Source: JAXLWB01 sp046328715
GTDB lineage: Bacteria > Chloroflexota > Anaerolineae > Caldilineales > Caldilineaceae
Reading direction: 5' to 3'
Assembly: GCA_046328715.1 (NCBI GenBank)
Contig: JAXLWB010000047.1
Span: 18,838-82,837, forward strand
Length of the DNA: 64,000 bases
Below are positions 52,198 through 60,497 of this stretch, piece after piece (position 1 is the stretch's first letter; the number at the start of each line of letters is the position of its first letter). Under the pieces are notes generated by a model that saw nothing but the letters and a program-made list of their open reading frames with translations, searched no databases and had not been told where the DNA came from. A program made the position numbers and the translations under genes.

Positions 52198-53706
52198 TTA
52201 ATAGGCGCCACTACCCTTGAGTACAACAGGCAGTGTCTGGAAGAACAGAATTTGTACGTCAAGCCAAATGCTGTAATTACGGATGTAAAGCATGTCGAGA
52301 CGGACCCGCTCTTCATAGGAGAGATCGGATCGGCCTGAAACTTGCCACAGTCCTGTGAGTCCAGGTTTTACTGTCAGCAAATTATCTTTCATACGACCGT
52401 ACATTTCGGTTTCTGCTGGCGCAATCATACGTGGCCCAACCAAGCTCATCTCGCCACGCAGTACATTGATCAACTGAGGCAATTCGTCCAGGCTGGTGCG
52501 GCGCAGAAAATTACCGACCTTGGTAATGCGTGGATCCCATTTCAGCTTGTGATTGGCTTTTAGTTCCGCCTTTAGTTCTGGATGTTGTGACAAGATTTCA
52601 TCACCGTTGACATACATCGAACGGAACTTGAAGGCATCAAATTGTTTGCCACCGATCCCCATCACCCGTCGACGGTGGAAAATCGGGCCAGGTGAATCCA
52701 GCTTGACCATCAGTGCAGCGATGAGAAAAACAGGTAGCAAAAAGGGCAGCGCAAGTAAGATCAGCGAGTAATCGAGCAGCTTTTTCAATGCAGATTCGAA
52801 GGCATTTAAGCGCAGCCGGGTGATGCTCATTAGCGGTACACTGCCGTGGGTGGCAACATGCATATTGGTGGTAAATACCTCGTACAAGCCGGAGGAAAGC
52901 TTCATTTGCACATTCGGCAAACCTGCCAACTGTTGCGAGATCCAAACCAGTTGTTCCCCGCCAAGGGCTGAAGACGCAATGACGACTTCGTTGATTGAGT
53001 AGCGCTCAACAATGCTTGGTAAGGTGCGCAGCGAACCGAAGATCGGCAACCCCTGAATAGATGTGCGGCGATCATAATCGTTGTCAGTCATGCTGGGGTC
53101 GACAAAACCGAGCAGCTCAAAACCCGAGTAGACACGATTGCGCAGATTTTCAGCCAAGGCCCGTGCTTCGTCGTTGATCCCGATCACAATCGCTGGGGTG
53201 ACGAAGAAGCCACTACTGCGCAGTGCATACGCCAATCGCCGCAAGAGTAAACGGCCGATTGCGACAAAGATAAAGGCAAATGCCCAGGCCATCAGCAACC
53301 ATGCACGCGCTACAAAGAAGGTATCCGGCATCAAAAAGCTGACGACGATGACAACCATCATGCCCGCTGTACAGGCATTGAAGACCTTAGAGTATTCGGT
53401 GAGGCCTCCCATCAAGTTGCGGAACGAATAGAGCCCTTGGATCTGAAAGAGCAACAGCCAAACCGGCAGGAGCGTCAGTGATAATCTTGCGTAATCTGCA
53501 CTCGAAGCATCTACGTTTTGCACCAAAGCCACGCCATAGCTGAAGCGCAACTTGTAGGCTAGATAAAACGCTAGCGTGAGCGCAACACAATCAACCAGGC
53601 AAAGTACAAACTGATATAGGCGCTTCTGTGTAGCTTGAGGGACCAGTAATCCAGGTGTCGTCCGTAATACTTGGGTTGGAGACGTAAAATCTGTATGAAG
53701 TGACAT
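52198..53706 (-). CDS. WbaP-type polyprenyl-phosphate hexose-1-phosphate transferase
   Basis: Starts repeat-unit synthesis by moving a sugar phosphate to undecaprenyl phosphate. Seen: five hydrophobic helices (four N-terminal, then one before the catalytic part), a central Rossmann-like CoA-binding-like domain (IVIGINDEARALAENLRNRV), and the C-terminal catalytic domain: KLDSPGPIFHRRRVMG, FDAFKFRSM, LRRTSLDELPQLINVLRGEM and SLVGPR. I start at ATG 53706 behind GGGAGG; the longer frame to 53835 has no ribosome site. 502 residues. Long WbaP form, not the short WecP type. Confidence 0.93.
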   Translation of the reverse strand: MSLHTDFTSPTQVLRTTPGLLVPQATQKRLYQFVLCLVDCVALTLAFYLAYKLRFSYGVALVQNVDASSADYARLSLTLLPVWLLLFQIQGLYSFRNLMGGLTEYSKVFNACTAGMMVVIVVSFLMPDTFFVARAWLLMAWAFAFIFVAIGRLLLRRLAYALRSSGFFVTPAIVIGINDEARALAENLRNRVYSGFELLGFVDPSMTDNDYDRRTSIQGLPIFGSLRTLPSIVERYSINEVVIASSALGGEQLVWISQQLAGLPNVQMKLSSGLYEVFTTNMHVATHGSVPLMSITRLRLNAFESALKKLLDYSLILLALPFLLPVFLIAALMVKLDSPGPIFHRRRVMGIGGKQFDAFKFRSMYVNGDEILSQHPELKAELKANHKLKWDPRITKVGNFLRRTSLDELPQLINVLRGEMSLVGPRMIAPAETEMYGRMKDNLLTVKPGLTGLWQVSGRSDLSYEERVRLDMLYIRNYSIWLDVQILFFQTLPVVLKGSGAY

Positions 53707-54588
53707 GCGATCCTCCCATCCCGTCGCCGCCTGCTGAATATTAGTTCTGCTAGATCCCCAGGAGAGTAAACTGGCTGTAGTTCTGCGGTTGCGTCGATGA
53801 ATAATTCTTTCGGTAGCCATAGAGATGAGTGTCATGGATTGGCTATAGTGTTACACGGCCAGCACGAGACTCAAATCTCGTCACATAGCTTACGATATAA
53901 CTATAGCAAAATTTTTCGGTAAAAACTATAACACTTCGATTACAATCATAGTTGTAGTTTCATAAATATTTTTATTAATTTATTGGAAAATATTATAGTC
54001 TAATTAAAAAACCATGCGGTTGAACTATACTCCGCACAGTACGCTTTGTGATTTAAAGCAACCTACAAATCACAACTAGACCACTGTACAGTCTACAAGA
54101 ACAGTTCAACCGCTAATTTTGTCAACTTTAGGGTAAATAAAACTACCCGTAGTTTGAAAACTTAATTATTTAGAAGCCGGGAGTGTGGACAAATTCAATA
54201 TCAATTTCAATGGCGGTAGCGCTGTCTTCTATTGTCCAAACCACGTCATCTCTTCTAGCAACCACATCCAATCTTTTTCATCGGCCAGAAAAACAACTTT
54301 CAGCTAAAATCCAAGCGTTCTTCTTAGCAAATAGAAAGATTTAATTGAGGAAAGTCTTGCGTTTGTGATGATTGCAGCCTAGAATAACAAAACACTTCCG
54401 ATTTATAAGTGTATAGAAATAGAAATATAAAGCATCAGAAAAACGTCAGTATATTGCCCACAATAATTGTCGTATTTCAATTACAGTATTGTTAAGTTCC
54501 TGTATGGAAATGTAATATTCGCAGAAGTCCAGTGGGTGAGGGAGTGCCTTTTACTTTTTGTTCAATTTTTTTAGCGGGGGGAGACAAA
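53707..54588. other. Long AT-rich divergent promoter region
   Basis: Nearly 900 bases without a gene between the minus-strand WbaP-like gene and the plus-strand glucokinase. Strongly AT-rich around 53890-54000. It contains the nested inverted repeats at 54016-54113 and a GGGGGGAG ribosome site before 54589. Probably holds the main promoter of the locus toward the left and the glucokinase promoter toward the right; exact elements could not be assigned. Confidence 0.55.
54016..54113. promoter_or_regulatory. Nested inverted repeats upstream of the WbaP-like gene
   Basis: Outer pair GCGGTTGAACT (54016-54026) with 54103-54113, inner pair TGTGATTT (54047-54054) with 54067-54074, both perfect; a further self-palindrome ACTGTACAGT lies at 54083-54092. 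The 98-base unit could be an operator cluster or a folded RNA leader; which strand is used is unknown. Confidence 0.5.
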
Positions 54589-55620
54589 ATGAAGTTGTTA
54601 GGAATTGATATCGGTGGTAGCGGTATCAAAGGTGCATTGGTGGATACAGAACTGGGCCAGCTCATTGGCGAAAGACATCGCATTGCTACGCCTCCTGGTG
54701 CCTTGCCCCAAGAGGTGGCAAAGGAAGTGGCGCAAATGGTAAGCCATTTTGCCTGGAATGGACCGCTGGGTTGCACCTTTCCAGCGATTGTACATCATGG
54801 TGTTACTTTAAGCGCCGCCAATGTGGACCAAAGCTGGATCGGCACCAATGCAAAAGAACTGTTTGAAAAAGAAACAGGGCTGCCTGTTCAGGTATTAAAT
54901 GACGCCGACGCCGCTGGGGTTGCTGAAATCGAATTTGGTGCTGGGCGTGGCCGCAAAGGTGTCGTGATGATGCTCACCTTCGGCACTGGCATCGGCAGCG
55001 CCATCTTTTTGGATGGGAAGTTGCTTCCCAACTCGGAACTGGGTCATCTAGAGATTCGTGGCAAGGACGCCGAACATCGCGCCAGCGCAAAAGTCAAAGA
55101 AGACAAAGATCTCAGTTGGAAGCAGTGGGCCGAACGTGTCAATGAAGTATTGGCTAAGCTTGAGTTTCTCTTCTCACCCGATCTCTTTATTATCGGCGGC
55201 GGCGTGAGCAAGCGCTATGAAAAGTTTTTGCCGCTACTCAAGACCCGAGCCGAGGTTGTTCCTGCCCAATTCTTCAACGACGCAGGTATTGTCGGTGCTG
55301 CAATGGCTGCGCGTGCCTTAGTACAGCCGGAGGCGGTCGCTGCGCCAACGCCCAGTGAAGCATCTGCTTCTGTTCCTGCGCCAAAGACCCGTCGCCGCAA
55401 AAGTGCCAGCGTAACTGCCGCTAGCACTGCCCCGACAACTCAGGCCAAGCGACCCGGTCGACCCAAGAAAGCCGCAGCGACTGCACCCGCTTCGACGGCA
55501 GTTGCACCTGCCACCAAGCGACCAGGACGTCCACGAAAGGTGCGCCCCAGCGCCGAAGCTGCCAGCCAGCCCGCCCCGGAAACTCCCGCACCGGCCGAAG
55601 ACACTGCCTCGAACGAGTAA
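54589..55620 (+). CDS. ppgK: Polyphosphate glucokinase-type ROK kinase with AT-hook tail
   Basis: Phosphorylates glucose with polyphosphate and/or ATP. Seen: phosphate motif GIDIGGSGIKG at 5-15, catalytic NDADAAG at 104-110, GTGIGSA at 132-138, and the PpgK-like ELGHLEIRGKDAEHRAS at 150-166; no ROK zinc motif, as in PpgK. The normal enzyme ends near residue 248. Here about 95 more residues follow, Ala/Pro/Lys-rich, with two AT-hook cores KRPGRPKK (287-294) and KRPGRPRK (310-317). Start ATG 54589 is fixed by GGGGGGAG. DNA binding is an inference. 343 residues; convergent with the LytTR gene. Confidence 0.88.
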   Translation: MKLLGIDIGGSGIKGALVDTELGQLIGERHRIATPPGALPQEVAKEVAQMVSHFAWNGPLGCTFPAIVHHGVTLSAANVDQSWIGTNAKELFEKETGLPVQVLNDADAAGVAEIEFGAGRGRKGVVMMLTFGTGIGSAIFLDGKLLPNSELGHLEIRGKDAEHRASAKVKEDKDLSWKQWAERVNEVLAKLEFLFSPDLFIIGGGVSKRYEKFLPLLKTRAEVVPAQFFNDAGIVGAAMAARALVQPEAVAAPTPSEASASVPAPKTRRRKSASVTAASTAPTTQAKRPGRPKKAAATAPASTAVAPATKRPGRPRKVRPSAEAASQPAPETPAPAEDTASNE

Positions 55621-55635
55621 AATTGGAATGAGAAA

Positions 55636-55675
55636 CAAAGAGGACGAATCATCAATTCCTGATTCGTCCTCTTTG
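55636..55675. terminator. Bidirectional terminator between convergent genes
   Basis: CAAAGAGGACGAATCA (55636-55651) pairs perfectly with 55660-55675 over an 8-base loop. T-rich DNA follows on both strands (CTTATATTA to the right; TTTGTTTCTC region on the minus strand), and it lies between the stop codons of the glucokinase and response-regulator genes. The most convincing intrinsic terminator of the window. Confidence 0.85.
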
Positions 55676-55681
55676 CTTATA

Positions 55682-56461
55682 TTACCACACTTGCTCCTTA
55701 AATTCCTTGGCATACTGGCGTGACATTGGAATTTCACTGTGCGCATCGTCATCCAGGCGTAGGATGTAGGTCCCCGAAAACCAGGGCACTACCTCTGTTA
55801 CATGATCCAGATTGACCAAGTAACCTTTATGTACCCGCATAAAACGATGTTCCTGCAAGCGCTCTTCCAATTCACTGAGCGTATAGGGGGTCTGCAGTAG
55901 CTCGCCGTCGCAGGTACGGCCAAAGACCTTCTTCTCCTGTGCTTCAATCCATAGAATATTAGCAAAGTCAATCAGTGCGATCGTCTCATTTTCGCGTTGA
56001 CACCAAAGTTTGGTGACCCGTTTGTTGGGCGCGATGCTTTGCAAGTAGCTGCGCAAATGAGTCTGCTGTTTTTCGACAAAAACACGCTCCTCCAACTGTT
56101 GACGAATCCGTTCAACCGTTTTGGCTAACCGTTGTTCCGAGAAAGGTTTGACAATGTAGTCGAGTGCGGCCAGTTCAAATGCACGCACCGCATGAGCGTC
56201 ATAGGCTGTCGCAAAGACCAGTAAGGGTGGATGGGGTTTTTCGGCCAAAACGGCTGCCACGGTCAATCCGCTGACTCCAGGCATATTGATATCCAAGAAT
56301 GCAACGTCGAAGGTTACTTGGACAGCAAGTTGCAGAGCCTCGCTGCCATTGCGCGCCTCATGCAGTAACGCATCCGGCAACAACTGCTGAATGAGATAGC
56401 TTAACTCGCTGCGCGCCGGTTTTTCATCATCGGCAATCAGAATGGTCAGAGGTTTGGGCAT
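55682..56461 (-). CDS. LytTR-type response regulator
   Basis: Receiver domain with ILIADDEKPARSEL, phospho-acceptor Asp57 in FLDINMPGVSG and Lys105 in DYIVKPFSE, followed by a linker helix and a LytTR DNA-binding domain (about 155-259: LIDFANILWIEAQEKKVF, FMRVHKGYLVNLDHV, and AKEFKEQVW end). I start at ATG 56461; longer frames are encoded by the hairpin repeats of the junction. 259 residues. Cognate kinase gene immediately upstream. Probable targets are unknown; direct repeats for LytTR binding were not identified. Confidence 0.92.
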   Translation of the reverse strand: MPKPLTILIADDEKPARSELSYLIQQLLPDALLHEARNGSEALQLAVQVTFDVAFLDINMPGVSGLTVAAVLAEKPHPPLLVFATAYDAHAVRAFELAALDYIVKPFSEQRLAKTVERIRQQLEERVFVEKQQTHLRSYLQSIAPNKRVTKLWCQRENETIALIDFANILWIEAQEKKVFGRTCDGELLQTPYTLSELEERLQEHRFMRVHKGYLVNLDHVTEVVPWFSGTYILRLDDDAHSEIPMSRQYAKEFKEQVW

Positions 56462-56477
56462 AAGTATAAAGGTAGTG

Positions 56478-56552
56478 GAAAAGTGGAAAAGTGGCTGAGT
56501 GCGCATGTATTTACCTTTCCACTTTTTCAACTCTGCCACTTTTCCACTTTTC
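56478..56552 (-). repeat. 18-bp hairpin of GTGGAAAA words at the kinase-regulator junction
   Basis: 56478-56495 pairs perfectly with 56535-56552 across 39 bases, the arms being built from AAGTGG/CCACTT words that recur in the loop. It covers the kinase stop codon (56551-56553) and the region before the regulator start, so it could reduce regulator expression relative to the kinase. Confidence 0.55.
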
Positions 56553-58128
56553 AACTCTTCAACGGTATCCGAATCATGACGCGTGTGCCGTTGACTGCAC
56601 GCGGTTCGACCAGTGGGACATAGGCGTCGCCATAAAGCACACGCATGCGCTCCGTGACATTACGCAGGCCAATCGATGGTCGCTCGCTCTGTAGCTCCGT
56701 TTCACCGACCTCAAGCGCCTGCGGCGAAGGAATCAGCGATGTCGAGGGATCGAGCACCTTGACCCCGTTTTCGTTTCGACTCTGGGCTGCACGTTGATGG
56801 GTCGCGTTGGCTTGACTGTTGATTCCAACCCCATCATCATCCACCTGGAGCAGCAATTCATTACCAACCCGGTTGATCACAATATGGATCGTGCCACCTT
56901 CACTCTTGGGGCTGATGCCATGAATCACAGCATTCTCAACCACGGGTTGCAAAATCAACGTAGGCACCGGATGATCCATCAATTCCTTGGCCATATTGGT
57001 CCAAATGATGTTGAGACGCTCATCCAACCGTGCTTTTTCCAGAGCTAGATAGGCTTCAGTATGGGCAATCTCTTCGCGTAGCGGGACGAATTCACCCGAG
57101 TTGAGCGCTCGCTGAAAAATTTCTGAGAGGCGGGTCAGCAGGTCGCGCGCCAAGTTAGGATCGGTACGAATAAAGTAACGGATCGTGTTGAGCGAGTTAA
57201 AGAGAAAATGGGGGTTGATCTGGGCATGCAGCGCCCGCAATTCTGCCTGGGCCAGAGCTAATTTGGTCTGTGTCAGCGCTAGATTCATCTGTGCCAATTC
57301 AAGCTGTGCCTCTTCGGCTTGGATGCGATTCTCCTCATCCTGAAGTGTACGCAACATCATGGCAAAGGCGACCAGCGAAAAGAGGGTGATGGTCAGAACC
57401 GAGATAGAATCGTAGACGATGCCACTTGGATCGGCTTCACTGTAGACGCGGGCACAGACGAAGATCGTCTCAATCGCCAGCCCACTGCCCATGACTGTTG
57501 GCAAGGAAAAACGCTGGCGGATCGGGAACAGAGCGTGGAGGAAACCAGCCACCGCCCCAACCCACAGCGCTGCCATCGCCTCCATGTTATGGATGATAAA
57601 CCAACTGACGTAGGAATCGAGGACAAAGCCATCGCTGTTGTCGGGGCTCCAAGGGGCATATTCGAGCAGGCCGTTGGCAAACATCAGAATCACCCCTGCG
57701 CTGAGCCCGGCCTGCCAACCACCCATCAAGCCCGCAACAAAGACCAGAAAAAAGCCAGTTAAGACATGCGCTTCAATTACCGAAGTGACTGTATAACGCG
57801 CCACCAACGAGAGCAGTAAGATAAAGATCAACCCTGCCGTAAGCTTGCCCCGATCGACGGGTGATAGTTCAGAACGAATGGCGCGCCGAAAGATCGGTGT
57901 GCGACTGAAAATAAATAGCAACGCCACCGGAGACAGTGCCTCAAGAATCGCAATACCAAAAGGATAGGGATCGAGGTTAAAGCCATGAATCAGGGCAAAG
58001 GAAAAAGGCTCTTGCGTCCCGGCTGATCGGACAAGTTGTGCCCAGAAAAAGAGAAAAGCGCTGGCAACGATGATGCCAACGACTGGGCCAAGCCAGGGGC
58101 GAGAGGAACTTTGAGGGGCTGTATTCAT
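56551..58128 (-). CDS. LytS-like membrane sensor histidine kinase
   Basis: His_kinase/HATPase family of LytS/YpdA type. Seen: about eight hydrophobic helices in residues 10-260 (GPVVGIIVASAFLFFWAQL and following), a coiled coil at about 262-300 (EENRIQAEEAQLELAQMNLA), the phospho-acceptor His307 in HAQINPHFLFNSLNTIRYF, the N-box LQPVVENAVIHGI, and DDDGVGI. An insert of about 50 residues between G1 and RPSIGLRNVTERM is unusual. Start ATG 58128 preferred over an upstream alternative that falls in repeat DNA. 525 residues. Ligand unknown. Confidence 0.92.
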   Translation of the reverse strand: MNTAPQSSSRPWLGPVVGIIVASAFLFFWAQLVRSAGTQEPFSFALIHGFNLDPYPFGIAILEALSPVALLFIFSRTPIFRRAIRSELSPVDRGKLTAGLIFILLLSLVARYTVTSVIEAHVLTGFFLVFVAGLMGGWQAGLSAGVILMFANGLLEYAPWSPDNSDGFVLDSYVSWFIIHNMEAMAALWVGAVAGFLHALFPIRQRFSLPTVMGSGLAIETIFVCARVYSEADPSGIVYDSISVLTITLFSLVAFAMMLRTLQDEENRIQAEEAQLELAQMNLALTQTKLALAQAELRALHAQINPHFLFNSLNTIRYFIRTDPNLARDLLTRLSEIFQRALNSGEFVPLREEIAHTEAYLALEKARLDERLNIIWTNMAKELMDHPVPTLILQPVVENAVIHGISPKSEGGTIHIVINRVGNELLLQVDDDGVGINSQANATHQRAAQSRNENGVKVLDPSTSLIPSPQALEVGETELQSERPSIGLRNVTERMRVLYGDAYVPLVEPRAVNGTRVMIRIPLKS

Positions 58129-58145
58129 AGAGATTGCAAATTCTG

Positions 58146-58198
58146 AGATTAGGAGATTAGGAGATGACTCGTGACACAATCTCTTAATCTCCCAATCT
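58146..58198 (-). repeat. Imperfect hairpin of GGAGATTA words
   Basis: 58146-58165 pairs with 58179-58198, 20 positions with two mismatches, built from repeated GAGATTAG words on one arm and CTAATCTC-like words on the other. It starts 7 bases after the stop codon of the secreted protein gene (58206) on the minus strand. Confidence 0.5.
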
Positions 58199-58205
58199 CT
58201 GTTTT

Positions 58206-59048
58206 CTACTTTCCACTATCCAAAACGGTTCCAGCTTCAACGTCCACCAGTGCCGAGAAGAGTTGCTGACCATCGGCTACAAGAGCGACCGTATATTGGT
58301 TGCCACTTTGGTGTTCCACGTAACTCTTCCAGGTGTCGTGACCTTCCACTGCGTCGCCGACGCCATCGGCCTCCCAGATCAGTTGGCGCGCTTTGTCGAG
58401 TCGTTCATTTTCCTTGGTTTGAGCATCCATTTCGTTGGGATCGAAGATTGAGTCCAACTCAACTTTTCCTGTTTCTTCGTTGATATAGAGGCGGACAGTG
58501 AAGGCATCGAGTCCGTAGCTGTAATTGACTTCCCATTGCTGTACCCAACGATTCCAACTCACTTCATGATACCACAGATCAGGATTACTTAAACGCCCCT
58601 GAACTTCGGGATCAGATTGAACATAACGTTCGAGCTTCGGTTTGCCAGCGGCGAACTCTTCAGTCGTAAGGTCACGGGTGAAAAAGCTCTCGATCACTTC
58701 ACCCGTGTTCAAGTTGACCTTGCCGTAGCCGAGCCAATTGTCGCAGTCCGCCCCCGTGCAAAAGTCTACCTGCCAGATGTTTTCTGTCTCATCTGTCTGA
58801 TAGACGTTGCTTTGCCAGCCCGGGTTACGACCAAGCCACTCTTGCGCCAGCGGGAGCGCTGTTACGAGATCGAGCACTTGTTGTTCGTTGCTCGCTGTGG
58901 GCGTGGGCATTGGATGCACATCATTGGCTGCGGCGTTAGCTACGACCGGCAGAAAGATTGTGTCACTCTGCGCCCAGGCGACGATGTTCCAACTGATAAT
59001 CAAAAATGCGAAATAACCAACCACAACTGAACGTACGATTCGATTCAT
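58206..59048 (-). CDS. Secreted PepSY-like protein
   Basis: Seen: signal peptide (basic Met-Asn-Arg-Ile-Val-Arg, then VVGYFAFLIISWNIVAWA, cleavage near AQS); a Thr/Pro spacer; then two to three related alpha-beta units with WQVDFCTGADCDNWLGYGKV, VNLNTGEVIESFF, WEVNYSYGLDAFTVRLYINE and ETGKVELDSIF, the pattern of PepSY/YpeB-type domains. A disulfide between the two Cys in CTGADC is possible. 280 residues, good GAGAGG site. Upstream of the sensor kinase gene, 77 bp away: a candidate for ligand or inhibitor of that system, by position only. Confidence 0.7.
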   Translation of the reverse strand: MNRIVRSVVVGYFAFLIISWNIVAWAQSDTIFLPVVANAAANDVHPMPTPTASNEQQVLDLVTALPLAQEWLGRNPGWQSNVYQTDETENIWQVDFCTGADCDNWLGYGKVNLNTGEVIESFFTRDLTTEEFAAGKPKLERYVQSDPEVQGRLSNPDLWYHEVSWNRWVQQWEVNYSYGLDAFTVRLYINEETGKVELDSIFDPNEMDAQTKENERLDKARQLIWEADGVGDAVEGHDTWKSYVEHQSGNQYTVALVADGQQLFSALVDVEAGTVLDSGK

Positions 59049-59147
59049 AATTTCCTCTCATTATATACCCTATATATTCCCCCAGCCCGTTGGGCGTGGG
59101 CTGGCGTAGGTCGCCGCGTTGCGGCTGGGATACGTTGTTTCATCTTG

Positions 59148-60428
59148 TCATCTCTTCACTAGCCCTAGCTCCTTCACACTATGGTTCGGGAAGACCTGAT
59201 CAAGCGCTGGGTTGTTGAGGCGATAGCGGACGATTTCGGCGAGCACGTCTCGGTAGTCGGTGGTGACGGCTAGGTCTCCATCGTCGAGGCGGTCGGCGGC
59301 GAGAGTGGGCCAATCGCTGAAGACTTGGCCACCGTTGATGCCGCCGCCCAGCAGTAACATGGTGTTGCCATGGCCATGATCGGTGCCGCCACTGCCATTT
59401 TCATAGGCCCGCCGGCCAAATTCACTCATCGCCACGACCGAGACGTGTTGCATGTGGTCGCCTAGGTCGGCGTAGAGTGCTGCCAGTCCGCGCCCGAGTG
59501 AGGTAAGCAAGCCATTAAACTGTCCATTCAACGTGCCCTGTGCCTCATGTGTGTCCCAACCGCCCAGATCAACCGAGGCGACCTCCAGTCCAACATTGGC
59601 TTTAATCAATTGGGCAACCTGACGTAGACCTGTGCCAAATTCATCGTCTGGGTAGAGTGCACCACCAGCTGGCTGATAATGGTTCACATCGAGCTTGTTG
59701 AGCATCTCTACTGTCTCAAAGACCAATTTTGCCTGCTGGTCGAGTGGATCGCTCGGTGCCTGAATCGCATAAAGCGAAGCCAGCGCCTGCTGCTGACGGA
59801 GTAATTCGTCTTGCCGCCCCTTGAAGTGGAAATCCCCAATTGAGCGCAAGGAAAGGGGGGCAACTGAGCCGCGTAGGGATTGTGGCACAATCGCTCCCAT
59901 GCCAACCGCCCGAAAAGGGGATTCGTTCTGCCAGGCTGCCGATTGTAAATGCCGCCCGATCCAGCCACTCGGGGTGGTCTTTTGCCCCGGCGTACCTGCT
60001 TCAATAAAGGCCATGGCGTCGAAGTGTGAGCGGGTAGGATCGGTGCAGCCCGTTGCATGGACAACGGCCAGCGCATTGTCATCATAGATCTCTTTGAGTG
60101 AAGCCAAGGCTGGATGTAAGCCGAAAAAACCATTCAGATCCACGGCTCCGTTCTCCTGTCCCGGTTCAGGAACGGCGATGGTGGGGCGTACGCTGTAATA
60201 GTTGCTGCCTTCGCCATAGGGCACAACCGTGCTCAATCCGTCCATGCCGCCACGCAGAAAGATGTAGATCAGCACGTCGCCAGCCCCATTGACCTGTTCT
60301 TGTTGGCTGCGAAAGGCCAGTCGTGGCATCCAACTCGGAAAGAGTGATCGACTCGCCCCCAACACACCGACCATGCCACTGGCAGCGAGGAATTGGCGGC
60401 GGGTAAAGTCTTGATTGCAATTGATCAT
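59148..60428 (-). CDS. Tat-exported DUF1501 protein
   Basis: Seen: twin-arginine signal FTRRQFLAASGMVGVLG in the first 25 residues; IYIFLRGGMDGLSTVVPYG; FGLHPALASLKEIYDDN; HATGCTDPTRSHFDA; VASVDLGGWDTHEAQG; and a late MSEFGRRAYENGSGGTDHGH block. These fit DUF1501, distantly related to sulfatases/alkaline phosphatases. I start at ATG 60428, since the longer frame disrupts the Tat signal. 426 residues. Forms a two-gene unit with the DUF1800 gene upstream. Function unknown; a folded metal-binding enzyme exported by Tat is the best guess. Confidence 0.88.
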   Translation of the reverse strand: MINCNQDFTRRQFLAASGMVGVLGASRSLFPSWMPRLAFRSQQEQVNGAGDVLIYIFLRGGMDGLSTVVPYGEGSNYYSVRPTIAVPEPGQENGAVDLNGFFGLHPALASLKEIYDDNALAVVHATGCTDPTRSHFDAMAFIEAGTPGQKTTPSGWIGRHLQSAAWQNESPFRAVGMGAIVPQSLRGSVAPLSLRSIGDFHFKGRQDELLRQQQALASLYAIQAPSDPLDQQAKLVFETVEMLNKLDVNHYQPAGGALYPDDEFGTGLRQVAQLIKANVGLEVASVDLGGWDTHEAQGTLNGQFNGLLTSLGRGLAALYADLGDHMQHVSVVAMSEFGRRAYENGSGGTDHGHGNTMLLLGGGINGGQVFSDWPTLAADRLDDGDLAVTTDYRDVLAEIVRYRLNNPALDQVFPNHSVKELGLVKR

Positions 60429-60497
60429 TTTGATTCCCTTTGTGTAGCTGGTAATTGGTAACTGCCTTATAACGCAATTACTCAATTGCGCTTCGTT

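Noticed and set aside
55318..55752. Gly/Ser-rich minus-strand frame over the glucokinase tail
   Set aside because: Complement of the Ala/Pro/Lys-rich tail, which generates long open antisense frames; it also crosses the terminator.
56462..56554. N-terminal extension of the response regulator
   Set aside because: Encoded by the GTGGAAAA hairpin repeat; receiver domains start close to the first beta strand, as with ATG 56461.
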